Assembly (NCBI RefSeq): GCF_003344045.1
Contig: NZ_QFWX01000004.1
Location: 62,001 to 126,000, forward strand
Direction of reading: 5' to 3'
From: Marinobacter vulgaris
GTDB lineage: Bacteria; Pseudomonadota; Gammaproteobacteria; Pseudomonadales; Oleiphilaceae
DNA length: 64,000 nucleotides
Positions 7,486-15,738 of this stretch are shown in pieces. Position numbers and translations under genes: made by a program. Each line of letters opens with the position of its first letter. The first letter of the stretch is position 1. The notes beneath the pieces are model-generated. The model ran no database searches. It saw nothing but the letters and a program-made list of their open reading frames with translations, and was not told the origin of the DNA.

Positions 7486-8208
7486 ATGATGGATTCCCGA
7501 GCCCGGACAATTCACTTGCCGCTGGCCGCGGACCTGACCTGGGGAGCTGGCCTGACCGCCCTGCTGGTTGCGGCTGCCGGCATCGGGTTCAGACTGCCCA
7601 TGGGGTTCTATGGTATAGCGGTGCTGCTGTACGTGGCCATTGCTGTGCCCGTGATCCGTTACTGGCAACCCGGCCGGGATTTTGGGTGGGCCAATCGTGC
7701 AACCCTGGTGCGTGCCGCCATGGTTGTTCTTCTGGTCAGCCTGGCGCCGTTCATAGCAGGGCTTGGGAACTGGTTGTGGCTCTACGGGTCATTGTGTTTG
7801 CTGGCGCTGATATTGGATGGTGTGGATGGCGCCATTGCCAGGGCGACACAATCCACCACCGATTTTGGTGCCCGCTTCGATATGGAGCTGGACGCCCTGT
7901 TCATTCTGGGACTCTGTGTGGCGGTTCTGGCACTGGATAAAGCAGGAGCCTGGGTCATGGCTCTGGGGCTGATGCGCTATGGGTTCGTGGCCGCCGGTCA
8001 CTGGCTGGATTTCATCAACCAGCCGCTGCCGGAAAGCTTTCGACGTAAGACCGTGTGTGTCTGGCAGGTGGTCACACTGATGATTGCCATACTGCCCGTC
8101 ACCTCCACTGCCTTTGCAACCTGGACACTGGCAACCGCGCTTGCGCTGCTGTGTTATTCGTTTGTTACCGACCTGCACTGGCTTTATCAATCAGGGAGAC
8201 AGCCATGA
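7486..8208 (+). CDS. CDP-alcohol phosphatidyltransferase family membrane protein
   Basis: The complete family signature is present: an LDGVDGAIAR stretch followed, eight residues on, by GARFDMELD (DGxxAR...GxxxDxxxD), the metal and CDP-binding site near residues 110-140. About six hydrophobic helices surround it. Family members transfer a phosphoalcohol from a CDP-alcohol (usually CDP-diacylglycerol) to a second alcohol, at the inner membrane. The acceptor here is unknown. AGAGG precedes the start; ATGs at 7486 and 7489 are both possible. Its stop overlaps the YceI start as ATGA. Being divergent from the glycosyltransferase/pterin genes, it probably belongs to the same pathway, perhaps making or anchoring a lipid. 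Confidence 0.85.
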   Translation: MMDSRARTIHLPLAADLTWGAGLTALLVAAAGIGFRLPMGFYGIAVLLYVAIAVPVIRYWQPGRDFGWANRATLVRAAMVVLLVSLAPFIAGLGNWLWLYGSLCLLALILDGVDGAIARATQSTTDFGARFDMELDALFILGLCVAVLALDKAGAWVMALGLMRYGFVAAGHWLDFINQPLPESFRRKTVCVWQVVTLMIAILPVTSTAFATWTLATALALLCYSFVTDLHWLYQSGRQP

Positions 8209-8819
8209 AACGCAATTGTTCATCCGCAGTGATTGCGGCTACCACGGCGGCCGGCCTGGCTCTGGCCAGCCCTTCAGCCCTGGCCGAGCCGGCAACCTAC
8301 GTGCTCGATGAGGAGCACTTTTCCATGGCTTTCGAGATCATGCACATCGGTTACGCCCCGGTTATGGGCATGTTCCGGGATGTGGAGGGGCAGTTCGAGT
8401 ACGACGAGGAAACGAAAGAACTGACTTCCGGCACGCTGACGTTCAAGAGCAAAAGCGTGTTCACCAACCATGACAAGCGGGACGACCACCTGCGCAACGA
8501 AGATTTTCTCAACAGTGGCAAATTCCCCGATATCACTTTTGAAGTGACGGGATTCGAGACCACCGGAGACAACACCGGGGTGGTTACAGGTGACCTGACC
8601 CTCTTGGGCCAGACCCGGCCCGTAGACGTGGACGTCATCCTCAACAAGTCCGCTGAGTACCCCATTGGCCACAAGGAATACACCCTGGGCCTGACGGCGG
8701 AAACCACCCTCAACCGCAGTGACTGGGGCATGACCTACGGCATCGAGAATGACCTGGTGGGAGACGAGGTGCGCCTGCGATTTGGCCTTGAAGCCATTCG
8801 CGAATCCGGCTGGTTCTGA
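8205..8819 (+). CDS. YceI-family periplasmic lipid/isoprenoid-binding protein
   Basis: A 204-residue secreted protein. A signal peptide ends SPSALA before EPATYVLDEEHF, and the mature part has YceI features: a lipocalin-like beta barrel, FRDVEGQFEYDEE, the conserved NEDFLNSGKFPDI segment and GDLTLLGQTRPV. The family binds polyprenoid or amphipathic molecules in the periplasm. The ATG at 8205 has AGGGAG eight bases upstream and overlaps the stop of the phosphatidyltransferase gene by four bases, indicating coupled expression. A role in carrying the lipid or isoprenoid product of the neighbouring cluster is an inference. Confidence 0.88.
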   Translation: MKRNCSSAVIAATTAAGLALASPSALAEPATYVLDEEHFSMAFEIMHIGYAPVMGMFRDVEGQFEYDEETKELTSGTLTFKSKSVFTNHDKRDDHLRNEDFLNSGKFPDITFEVTGFETTGDNTGVVTGDLTLLGQTRPVDVDVILNKSAEYPIGHKEYTLGLTAETTLNRSDWGMTYGIENDLVGDEVRLRFGLEAIRESGWF

Positions 8820-8926
8820 CAGGCCGGCAGGCTCACGGAAGAGCCAATTTTTACCCCTCCATGATAAACTCCGCCGCTTTCCCGCCTCAGGCCGGGCCCA
8901 GTCGATTATCTGCAAGGCGGTTGTGA

Positions 8927-9883
8927 ATGCCCCTCTCGAACACCCATAAATCCGACTTGCTGCTGGTTATCGTTACATTGATGGCCGCCATCAGCTGGAT
9001 GTTTTCCAAAGAAGCGGTGTTGCTGATGCCACCGTTGATGTTCATGGCGATGCGATTCCTGCTGGCCGGGTCCGTACTGGCGGTGATTGCCTGGCCTTCC
9101 CTGAGAAGGCTTAGCATTGATCAGGTAAAGCGCAGTACCGGTGTTGGTCTGGTCTTCGGGGTAGCAATGAGCTGCTGGGTGATGGGCCTGTTTTACGCCA
9201 CTCACGTGGGCGAAAGCGCCTTTCTCACCAGCCTGGGCGTGGTCATCGTGCCTGTCATCGCACGGGTTATCTTTCGGGAGCCGCAGCCACTGAGCACGTG
9301 GTTTGCAATTCCGGTGGCTGTAAGCGGGCTGGCGCTGCTCTCACTAAGGAACGGATTCCGGCCCGAAATTGGCCAGTTGTTCTTCGTAGGCGCCGCGTTT
9401 ATTTTTGCTCTCTACTTTACGCTGAACACCCGGGCGGCCAACCAGCGAACGGTGGTCAATCGCAGCGGCGAGACAGTGGAAAAACACCGCGTACCCGCTC
9501 TGCCCCTGACGGCCATCGCCCTGCTTACCGTGGGCCTTGTCACACTGGTGGAGTCCACCGTGCTGGAACCCTGGGAGCCCACCCTGGAGAACTTCTCCGG
9601 CATGCTCGCGCTATGGGTGATTGCCAGCGCCGTCGTGGGAACCGCCGGCCGTTTCCTGCTGCAGACCTACGCCCAGAGCCTGTCTGCCCACAGCCACGGC
9701 GTGGTCATTCTGGTGCTGGAACCGGTATGGGTAGCGCTGTTTGCCGCCGGCTGGTTCAGCGAGTCCATGTCTGTTACCCAACTGGCGGGCTGCGCGTTGA
9801 TATTCCTGGCTTTGTTGATCAACCGCTGGGGCGTCATCAGCAAGGCCGTAAAAGGCTGGGCAAGAAAGCAGAAAACCGCCTGA
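8927..9883 (+). CDS. EamA/DMT-superfamily transporter
   Basis: A 318-residue inner-membrane protein with ten predicted helices in two EamA repeats (about residues 8-145 and 160-300), the layout of drug/metabolite exporters such as RhaT/YdcZ relatives. The second repeat contains ALWVIASAVVGTAGRFLLQT and a C-terminal EPVWVALFAAGWFSE, the common EPVxAxLxxxxxxGE motif. An AAGGCGG ribosome site lies upstream of the ATG. A hydrophilic loop of about 30 residues (NTRAANQRTVVNRSGE) between the repeats is slightly long. The exported compound is unknown. The gene is separate from the YceI operon (107-base gap) and is followed by the tRNA-Val promoter. Confidence 0.85.
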   Translation: MPLSNTHKSDLLLVIVTLMAAISWMFSKEAVLLMPPLMFMAMRFLLAGSVLAVIAWPSLRRLSIDQVKRSTGVGLVFGVAMSCWVMGLFYATHVGESAFLTSLGVVIVPVIARVIFREPQPLSTWFAIPVAVSGLALLSLRNGFRPEIGQLFFVGAAFIFALYFTLNTRAANQRTVVNRSGETVEKHRVPALPLTAIALLTVGLVTLVESTVLEPWEPTLENFSGMLALWVIASAVVGTAGRFLLQTYAQSLSAHSHGVVILVLEPVWVALFAAGWFSESMSVTQLAGCALIFLALLINRWGVISKAVKGWARKQKTA

Positions 9884-9889
9884 AAGAGG

Positions 9890-9918
9890 TTGACCATAAC
9901 CTTCGGAATCAGTATATT
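9890..9918 (+). promoter_or_regulatory. Sigma-70 promoter of tRNA-Val
   Basis: TTGACC (9890-9895), a 17-base spacer and TATATT (9913-9918) stand 20 bases ahead of the mature tRNA 5' end. The -35 begins just after the stop of the EamA gene. Confidence 0.65.
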
Positions 9919-9938
9919 TCGTCCCCGTTGCAGAACAC

Positions 9939-10015
<77 letters not shown>

Positions 10016-10379
10016 TTTTTTAGCAACTTACAAGCATCGAAAAAACCTCCCGCAATAATTTCGCAATATTTCCCCAAAAAACGATTTACTTATTCACTGG
10101 TCCGTTTTGTTTTCAATATTCGGTAGTGTGTCGACTATCCGGATGATATGCAGAGTGTTGCAGGTTTAAGTCCCTCCCTCCCGGCCATACACGTGTCGTC
10201 ACAGAGAAAAGCCCACATACCTTGGACAGCGACATGATGCCTGTTAATTGACCCTCATCCCCAACATTTAACTGCTGAACTGTACCTTGGTGTGAACAGG
10301 AAAATTCCGGTTGATTATTTTGCAATAATGTCCAGCGCATCCTATACTCAATTTATAAGACACACTGGACAATGTAGCT
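10016..10379. other. AT-rich non-coding left end of the tRNA-Val island
   Basis: This 364-base stretch between tRNA-Val and the antitoxin gene is visibly richer in A+T than its surroundings. It holds no convincing coding frame. At about 10156-10190, GCAGGTTTAAGTCCCTCCCT resembles a degenerate tRNA T-arm. The right end holds the promoter and operator of the toxin-antitoxin pair. Confidence 0.45.
10320..10371 (+). promoter_or_regulatory. Promoter and putative operator of the RES/Xre pair
   Basis: TTGCAA (10320-10325), a 17-base spacer and TATACT (10343-10348) make a good sigma-70 promoter. The inverted repeat TGTCCAG (10329-10335) and CTGGACA (10365-10371) brackets the -10, as expected of an autoregulatory antitoxin operator. 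The antitoxin ATG follows at 10380. Confidence 0.6.
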
Positions 10380-11189
10380 ATGATTGAAGAGATGAACCAG
10401 CCTGACAAGCGAGTGGATCAACGCGATCCCGAATTTCAGGAAGACTTTGATCGGGCGTTGAAACAGGTTGAAGCTGTTCTTCGGCTGTACTATCCGGAAG
10501 AGGTTGATGCCTTGAAGGTCGGTGAAACGCTCAAGGTGCGCAATCCCGATGGCAAGATTCTCACTACTGGCGAAGAGGTAAGGCGCGGAGCCAAAGCCAA
10601 GAGAGCCAGAGCCAAGGGAGTCAAAGCTTTTCGTGCTCGGGCGGAGCTTGTTTTGAGGGGGGTTGAGGCCATATCCCGAGAGGTGGGCCATTTGCCGCCT
10701 GATTCTGTGGACCGCCTGTTGCGCTCATCTGATCCACGACTTCTCGTTGGGCTTGCGCGGGCATCCCTTGAAGACACCCCAATTGACAGGATGGAACGCA
10801 TGACGCTCAGGGGTGCCGAGCGATTCCAGAAATTGATCGAAAATGCTGGCGGATTGGTATCTTCTCGGTGGGTTTCTGAATTTTTAGGAGTCAGTGAAGA
10901 AGCCGTCCGGAAGCGAGCTCAGAGGGGGAGCCTGATTGCGCGACGAACAGCTTCCGGCGACTTAAGCTTCCCCCGGTTCCAGTTCGATGAAGGAAATGCT
11001 CGACTGCTGCCTGGTCTCTCGAAGCTGCTCACTGAAACCGAGTCATGGGAGCCAGAAGAGCTGACTCGTTTTTTGTTGGTGCGACACGAGCCTGCGTCCA
11101 GTGACGACACCCCGCTCACCCTGATTCAGCGTGGTGAGGTAGATCGGGTTCTGGAACTTGCCCAGGTATACATGCAGCAGAGGGCATAG
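10380..11189 (+). CDS. Xre/MbcA/ParS-type antitoxin (RES partner), long form
   Basis: A 269-residue protein upstream of a RES toxin. Residues about 155-205 form a helix-turn-helix (SSRWVSEFLGVSEEAVRKRA followed by FPRFQFDEGN), and the C-terminal 65 residues resemble the Xre/MbcA/ParS toxin-binding domain (LLPGL...ESWEPEELTRFLL, then LTLIQRGEVDRVLELAQVY). The N-terminal half is charged, Arg/Lys-rich and probably helical; it makes the protein longer than the usual 120-160 residues. The antitoxin would bind the toxin and repress its own promoter through the inverted repeat around the -10. No strong ribosome site precedes the ATG. Confidence 0.8.
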   Translation: MIEEMNQPDKRVDQRDPEFQEDFDRALKQVEAVLRLYYPEEVDALKVGETLKVRNPDGKILTTGEEVRRGAKAKRARAKGVKAFRARAELVLRGVEAISREVGHLPPDSVDRLLRSSDPRLLVGLARASLEDTPIDRMERMTLRGAERFQKLIENAGGLVSSRWVSEFLGVSEEAVRKRAQRGSLIARRTASGDLSFPRFQFDEGNARLLPGLSKLLTETESWEPEELTRFLLVRHEPASSDDTPLTLIQRGEVDRVLELAQVYMQQRA

Positions 11190-11190
11190 G

Positions 11191-11796
11191 ATGGCTCGGT
11201 TTCCAGAAGACACGGATACGCTTGAATCATTACCTGTTACTACTATTGAGTCGAACACCTGTTTTTATCGGGTAAACGGCATGCAATACAACTCAGCTAT
11301 TTATTTCTCTGCAAGCCCCCAGAATCGTTGGACACCCCTCGGTGGAAGCCCAGGGGTTTGTTACATGGCGGGGTCACCCGTAGGTGCTTTGGCGGAATCG
11401 GTTTGCCGAAATGTGGCGCGCCTTGATGAATCGGAAATGTTTTCATCATTAGCCGAACTGAAAAAACTCGGCATGTTTGAATTGGTCCTGCGCAATCCTG
11501 TCACCGTTCTGGATCTCACCGTTGCCCATCTTGGGCGCTACCGGCTCGATGCCACCATCCTCGGCGATTATGATGAGTCTTTATCGCCGCCTTACAAATT
11601 TTCGCCGGCTTGGGCCTCGCATGCGGTGGACCTGAAACTTGCCGGAATACTGTACCGTTCTCGCCATAAAATCGATGAGACCTGTCTGGGGCTATTCGAT
11701 GTGGGAACCGATATCTTTGAAGGAGTGCACGGCACTCTGGATGACGACCAGTATCTGGAAATACTGGAAGACGAGTTCATGTGGGGCGTTATCTGA
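11191..11796 (+). CDS. RES-domain toxin
   Basis: A 201-residue RES-family protein. The three name-giving residues fall in FYRVNG (Arg), YFSASPQNRWTPLG with the following ALAESVCR (Glu and Ser). RES toxins of Xre-RES modules degrade NAD+ (NAD+ phosphorylase or hydrolase activity in characterised members) and stop growth when unbound. The ATG is one base after the antitoxin stop, with AGAGGG about ten bases upstream, so the two are co-translated. Start and length (about 150-230) are usual. It is the only cargo of the tRNA-Val island besides its antitoxin. Confidence 0.85.
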   Translation: MARFPEDTDTLESLPVTTIESNTCFYRVNGMQYNSAIYFSASPQNRWTPLGGSPGVCYMAGSPVGALAESVCRNVARLDESEMFSSLAELKKLGMFELVLRNPVTVLDLTVAHLGRYRLDATILGDYDESLSPPYKFSPAWASHAVDLKLAGILYRSRHKIDETCLGLFDVGTDIFEGVHGTLDDDQYLEILEDEFMWGVI

Positions 11797-11846
11797 TGAT
11801 CGACCAGAGACTGCCACTGTTCCGGAGTTCGGTGCTTTCTCATGGG

Positions 11847-11878
11847 AGTAGCCTCTTATTGAAAAGTGAGAGGCTACT
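11847..11878 (+). terminator. Hairpin after the RES toxin gene
   Basis: A 10-bp perfect stem AGTAGCCTCT/AGAGGCTACT with a 12-base loop, 50 bases after the toxin stop. No T-tract follows, so it may be an imperfect terminator or an RNA-stabilising hairpin. Confidence 0.4.
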
Positions 11879-11928
11879 GTAGGACGAAATTCAGTGGGGT
11901 GGCAGGACGTCTCGGGATGGCCGCTTAC

Positions 11929-11964
11929 CAGAGGTCGGCATTTCAAATCTGCCTGGTCCTACCA
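11929..11964 (+). repeat. attR-like direct repeat of the tRNA-Val 3' end
   Basis: This copy matches 35 of 36 bases of the 3' end of tRNA-Val, including CCA, but lacks the 5' half of a tRNA. The one mismatch breaks the T-stem, as tolerated in a non-functional copy. It marks the right end of a 1.95-kb island. Confidence 0.75.
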
Positions 11965-11989
11965 ATCTGCAAACACAAATTGCATTCGA

Positions 11990-12028
11990 AAAAGCCACTT
12001 AGCTCGTCAGCCAAGTGGCTTTTTTTAT
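11990..12028 (+). terminator. Rho-independent terminator
   Basis: AAGCCACTT and AAGTGGCTT form a 9-bp stem around a 12-base loop, flanked by A-rich sequence and seven Ts. It follows the attR copy and is probably the original terminator of the tRNA-Val transcript before the island inserted. Confidence 0.75.
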
Positions 12029-12061
12029 AGCTGGTCTCCCGAGTAGCTCAGGGCATTTCTG

Positions 12062-13051
12062 TTACCGAGTCGGCGGTGCCATGAACTCGGGCCCGACCGG
12101 ATCATCAATACACTTGTCCAGGATCTGGTTGATCGTGTCAAACGCTTCCTTATCCAGTGACCAGCCCTCGATGTCGTCCACCGGATCGAGTTGCTCTGGC
12201 CGCCGCGCGCCCCACAGAGCTGTTGTTACATCCGGCTGATCTACCAGCCAGCGAAGTGCCAGTGCCAGCACATTCTTCTGATAGCGCTCTTTCGCAAACG
12301 CGTCGAGTTCAGCCACCGCATTCAGGTATTGGCTGTAGCGTTTGCCCTGGAACTTGGGGTCATTTTTACGCAGATCGTCACCGGTAAACTCGGTATCTTC
12401 ACGCATTTTCCCGGTCAGCAAACCGCGGCACAGCCCCCCATAGGTAATGGTCGCGATGCCATGTTCGCGGCAGTACGGAAGGATCTCCTCCTCGATATCC
12501 CGCTCAAAAAGGTTATAGGGAGGCTGCAGGCTATGCAGAGGTACGATCTTGCGGAATTCTTCCATCTGATCTGGCGTAAAGTTGCTGACACCAATCGCGC
12601 GGATCTTTCCTGCCTGATAGAGATTCTCAAGGGCCCGTGCAGTCTCCTCCATAGGCGTCTTGGGATCGGGCCAATGCACCTGATAGATGTCGATACGGTC
12701 CGTCTGCAGGCGTTTCAGGGAATCCTCGACCTCCCGCTCAATGCGAGCGCCGGTCGCGTCACGCCATACCTTGTCGTGGTCGTCATTCCAGTTCAGAGCA
12801 ACCTTCGTGGCCAGAGCTACCTGATCGCGGCGACCACCTGCCAGTGCCTTACCTACAATCTCCTCAGAGCGACCGAAACCGTAGACCGGAGCGGTATCGA
12901 CCAGGCCGATACCCTTGTCGACTGCCCTGTGAATGGTATCGATGGACTGGGCTTCGTCTGTGCCGCCCCACATCCAGCCACCGATGGCCCAGGTGCCAAG
13001 GCCAACCGGTGTTACCTGAATATCAGTGTTTCCGAACGATTGGGTCTCCAT
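12062..13051 (-). CDS. Aldo/keto reductase
   Basis: A 329-residue TIM-barrel oxidoreductase of the aldo/keto reductase superfamily. The catalytic tetrad is visible: Asp and Tyr in GLVDTAPVYGFGRSEEIVGKAL, Lys in ALATKVALNW and His in IYQVHWPDP. The C-terminal NADPH-binding part includes LRWLVDQPDVTTALWGARRPEQL. The GxxxxxGWMWGG N-terminus places it near the YghZ/Tas-like general-stress reductases. The substrate is probably an aldehyde or ketone and is not known. GGAGA lies five bases ahead of the ATG at 13051; the longer open frame starting at 13072 lacks this. The gene is single. Confidence 0.88.
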   Translation of the reverse strand: METQSFGNTDIQVTPVGLGTWAIGGWMWGGTDEAQSIDTIHRAVDKGIGLVDTAPVYGFGRSEEIVGKALAGGRRDQVALATKVALNWNDDHDKVWRDATGARIEREVEDSLKRLQTDRIDIYQVHWPDPKTPMEETARALENLYQAGKIRAIGVSNFTPDQMEEFRKIVPLHSLQPPYNLFERDIEEEILPYCREHGIATITYGGLCRGLLTGKMREDTEFTGDDLRKNDPKFQGKRYSQYLNAVAELDAFAKERYQKNVLALALRWLVDQPDVTTALWGARRPEQLDPVDDIEGWSLDKEAFDTINQILDKCIDDPVGPEFMAPPTR

Positions 13052-13135
13052 AGTTTCTCCCTGAGTTGGCAAACGATTACCGTATCACCCAACCCGTAAT
13101 CTCGGCAACTGTGTCCCCGCAGGCTTAAAATCCAC

Positions 13136-13171
13136 AAAAAAGCCGCTGAAGGAGACCCGCAGCGGCTTTTT
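13136..13171. terminator. Bidirectional Rho-independent terminator
   Basis: AAAAAGCCGCTG and CAGCGGCTTTTT form a 12-bp stem with an 11-base loop, with A and T tracts on both sides. It sits 17 bases beyond the stop of the minus-strand epimerase gene. Confidence 0.85.
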
Positions 13172-13188
13172 CCTGTACAAATATTTGA

Positions 13189-14196
13189 TTAGACCTTGTA
13201 GAAGTCCCGATACCAGTCCACGAAATTGGCAATGCCCTCTTCCACGTTGGTAGACGGCTTATAGCCAACATCGGTGATCAGATCATCCACGTTGGCGTAG
13301 GTGGCCGGCACATCACCGGGCTGAAGGGGCAGCAGGTTTTTCTGCGCCTTCTTGCCAACACGCTCCTCGATGATTTCAATGAAGCGGGACAGCTCCACCG
13401 GGTTGTTGCTGCCAATGTTGTACAGGCGATAAGGCGCCTTGCTCGTGCCGGGGTCGGGTTTTTCTCCGCTCCATTGGGGATTGGCTGTGGCAACCTTGTC
13501 CAGGGTTCGCACAACCCCTTCGACGATATCGTCGATGTAGGTGAAGTCCCGGCGGTGGTTGCCGTGGTTGAACACGTCAATGGGCTCACCCGCGAGGATC
13601 TTTCTGGTAAAGATGAACAGGGCCATGTCTGGCCGGCCCCAGGGGCCGTAGACGGTAAAGAACCGCAGGCCGGTGGTGGGCATGTTGTACAGGTGGCTGT
13701 AGGTGTGGGCCATCAGCTCGTTGGCTTTCTTGGAGGCCGCGTACAGGCTCAGGGGATGGTCCACGTTGTCGTGGATCGAGAACGGCATGGTTTCATTGGC
13801 GCCGTAAACAGAACTGCTGGAAGCGTATACCAGGTGCTTTACGCCGTTGTGGCGACAACCTTCCAGGATGTTGGTGAAGCCCACCAGGTTGGCGTCGATA
13901 TAGGCATGGGGATTTTCCAGGGAGTACCGCACCCCTGCCTGGGCTGCCAGGTGAACCACCCGTTCCGGCTTGTGCTCGCGGAACAGGGCTTCCATAAGGG
14001 GCCTGTCGGCCACATCCTTACGGACTTCGGTAAATCCCGGCTTACAGGTCAGCCGTTCTAGCCGTGCCTCTTTCAGGGTGGGGTCGTAGTAATCGTTGAC
14101 GTTATCCACGCCGATCACTTCATCACCACGATCAAGCAATCGGTGCGCCAGATGGGAGCCGATAAAGCCCGCCGTACCCGTAACCAGAATCTTCAA
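13189..14196 (-). CDS. UDP-glucuronate 4-epimerase-type NAD-dependent epimerase
   Basis: A 335-residue extended SDR. It has the NAD motif [16 protein letters not shown], the SSSSVYG serine segment and the catalytic YAASKKANE (YxxxK). The [19 protein letters not shown] stretch is characteristic of UDP-glucuronate epimerases of the CapI/LpsL group, which make UDP-galacturonate for surface polysaccharides. With ugd and galE at 33-36 kb and galU at 1 kb, it would complete a UDP-Glc to UDP-GlcA to UDP-GalA route. A terminator follows directly. The gene seems monocistronic, 20 bases after the stop-proximal end of the barrel gene. Confidence 0.88.
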   Translation of the reverse strand: MKILVTGTAGFIGSHLAHRLLDRGDEVIGVDNVNDYYDPTLKEARLERLTCKPGFTEVRKDVADRPLMEALFREHKPERVVHLAAQAGVRYSLENPHAYIDANLVGFTNILEGCRHNGVKHLVYASSSSVYGANETMPFSIHDNVDHPLSLYAASKKANELMAHTYSHLYNMPTTGLRFFTVYGPWGRPDMALFIFTRKILAGEPIDVFNHGNHRRDFTYIDDIVEGVVRTLDKVATANPQWSGEKPDPGTSKAPYRLYNIGSNNPVELSRFIEIIEERVGKKAQKNLLPLQPGDVPATYANVDDLITDVGYKPSTNVEEGIANFVDWYRDFYKV

Positions 14197-14216
14197 AGTC
14201 CTGTCTCCCTGTTCCT

Positions 14217-14945
14217 TCAGAAGGTCAGCCCGGCACTCACGAAGGGGCCACCCAGCTCAATGTCCAGACGGTCGTCGCCGTCTTCATAATCGACGTTCAT
14301 CTGACGATAGCCGGCGCGAAGCTGCAACAATGAAAGTTGGTACTGGCCATAGGCGTTATAGTCATAGACCGAGTCTCCGTCAAAGCTGATCACGTTGGCC
14401 TCACCACCAACCGATACGCCAGAGAACGGCAGGTCAAAACGGGCTGCCAGATACCCCATGGGGACGACGCCACTGACTTCAGTCCTGGATATCTGACCAC
14501 CAACCGCCGTTTCTTGAACGGTAAGTTCGCCATCCAGATTCCGCGCCGTCAGGCCAAGGTCAAGATTAACCCAGTTATCCAGCACCTCGTAGTAAAGTGT
14601 GACATCAAACTGGTCGAGGTCGAGATCGGAATCCACCGGACCATTAACCACATCAAATTCGGTGGACAGTTCCCCACGCCCACTCTGTTCGATACGAGTG
14701 TAATTCAGGCGAACATTGGGCAGTAGCGGCACCGGGTGCTCGAAATAGGCGCTCAGGTTGGCGTTGGTATCGCTGTCCAGATCGAGATCGTTTTCAACGT
14801 CGACGAAGTCATTGTTTTTGCCCGCTTCCCCGGACAGGTCGGAATCCCAGTAGCTGACGTTGGCTCCGACACCGAGAATATCGGCAGAGGCGAAGGGGGC
14901 GACAATAACCAGTGAGCCGCCGAGGGCGAGAATCAGTTTACGCAT
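14217..14945 (-). CDS. TIGR04219-like outer-membrane beta-barrel protein
   Basis: A 242-residue secreted protein with a signal peptide ending PFASA before [12 protein letters not shown]. The mature chain alternates polar and aromatic residues in short strands and ends SAGLTF, with a terminal Phe typical of BamA-recognised barrels. Charged Asp-rich turns ([10 protein letters not shown]) recur. The N-terminal DxLGVGAxxxYWxxxxSG pattern fits the uncharacterised TIGR04219 family. The ATG at 14945 was chosen because the signal peptide starts there. No substrate is evident. It lies between purC and the epimerase on the same strand. Confidence 0.75.
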   Translation of the reverse strand: MRKLILALGGSLVIVAPFASADILGVGANVSYWDSDLSGEAGKNNDFVDVENDLDLDSDTNANLSAYFEHPVPLLPNVRLNYTRIEQSGRGELSTEFDVVNGPVDSDLDLDQFDVTLYYEVLDNWVNLDLGLTARNLDGELTVQETAVGGQISRTEVSGVVPMGYLAARFDLPFSGVSVGGEANVISFDGDSVYDYNAYGQYQLSLLQLRAGYRQMNVDYEDGDDRLDIELGGPFVSAGLTF

Positions 14946-14980
14946 GAAGCACCTGCTTTGTGTTTGTTGTCTGTGTCTGA

Positions 14981-15694
14981 TCAGTCGAACCGGATACCCA
15001 GGCGACGACCAACCTCTTCGTAGGTTTCGATAACATCGCCGAGCCCCTGCCGAAAACGGTCCTTGTCCATCTTTTTCCGGGTTTCCTTGTCCCAGATACG
15101 GCAACCATCGGGGCTAAACTCATCACCCAGAACAATTTCACCGCCCGCCCGGCCGAATTCCAGTTTGTAGTCCACAAGCAGCATGCCGGCTTCATCAAAC
15201 AACGCCTTGAGGACATCATTTACCCGGTAGGTCAGCTCTTTCATTGTGCTGAGCTCTTCGGCTTTCGCCCAGCCAAAACTGACCGCCAGAGAATCATTGA
15301 CCATGGGGTCGTGCATGGCGTCGTTCTTGAGAAACAGCTCGAAGGTCGGTGGATTCAGTTCCAGGCCCTCTTCGACCCCCAACCGACGACACAGGCTGCC
15401 GGCAGAAATATTGCGAACCACACACTCAACCGGAATCATGTCCAGCTTCTTGACCAGGGACTCCGTGCCCGACAGCAAACCTTCGAAGTGCGTCGAGATA
15501 CCAGCGGCTTCCAGCTTCTCCATGATAAAGGCATTGAAGCGGTTGTTGACCATGCCCTTGCGGTTCAGCTGTTCTTTTTTCTCGCCGTCGAACGCGGACG
15601 TATCGTCACGGAATACCATCACAAAACGATCAGGATCGTCGGTACGATAAACAGACTTGGCCTTGCCTGCGTAAAGTTCTTCACGCTTTTCCAT
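14981..15694 (-). CDS. purC: SAICAR synthetase PurC
   Basis: Phosphoribosylaminoimidazole-succinocarboxamide synthase of purine biosynthesis: ATP + CAIR + aspartate to SAICAR. The 237-residue protein starts [20 protein letters not shown] and contains [38 protein letters not shown] and [20 protein letters not shown], all conserved in PurC. Length matches E. coli (237). It follows dapA and bamC on the same strand, the usual Pseudomonas-type order, with 44 bases between bamC and purC. Confidence 0.96.
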   Translation of the reverse strand: MEKREELYAGKAKSVYRTDDPDRFVMVFRDDTSAFDGEKKEQLNRKGMVNNRFNAFIMEKLEAAGISTHFEGLLSGTESLVKKLDMIPVECVVRNISAGSLCRRLGVEEGLELNPPTFELFLKNDAMHDPMVNDSLAVSFGWAKAEELSTMKELTYRVNDVLKALFDEAGMLLVDYKLEFGRAGGEIVLGDEFSPDGCRIWDKETRKKMDKDRFRQGLGDVIETYEEVGRRLGIRFD

Positions 15695-15738
15695 CTGGGG
15701 TCTCCGGCAGTGCCCGCACAAGGCAGGCACTGATCACA

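Noticed and set aside
12040..12056. GAGTAGCTCAGGGC, resembling a tRNA D-arm
   Set aside because: No acceptor, anticodon or T-arm can be built around it.
13474..14061. 195-codon plus-strand frame opposite the UDP-sugar epimerase
   Set aside because: The minus-strand epimerase has all expected motifs across the same bases.
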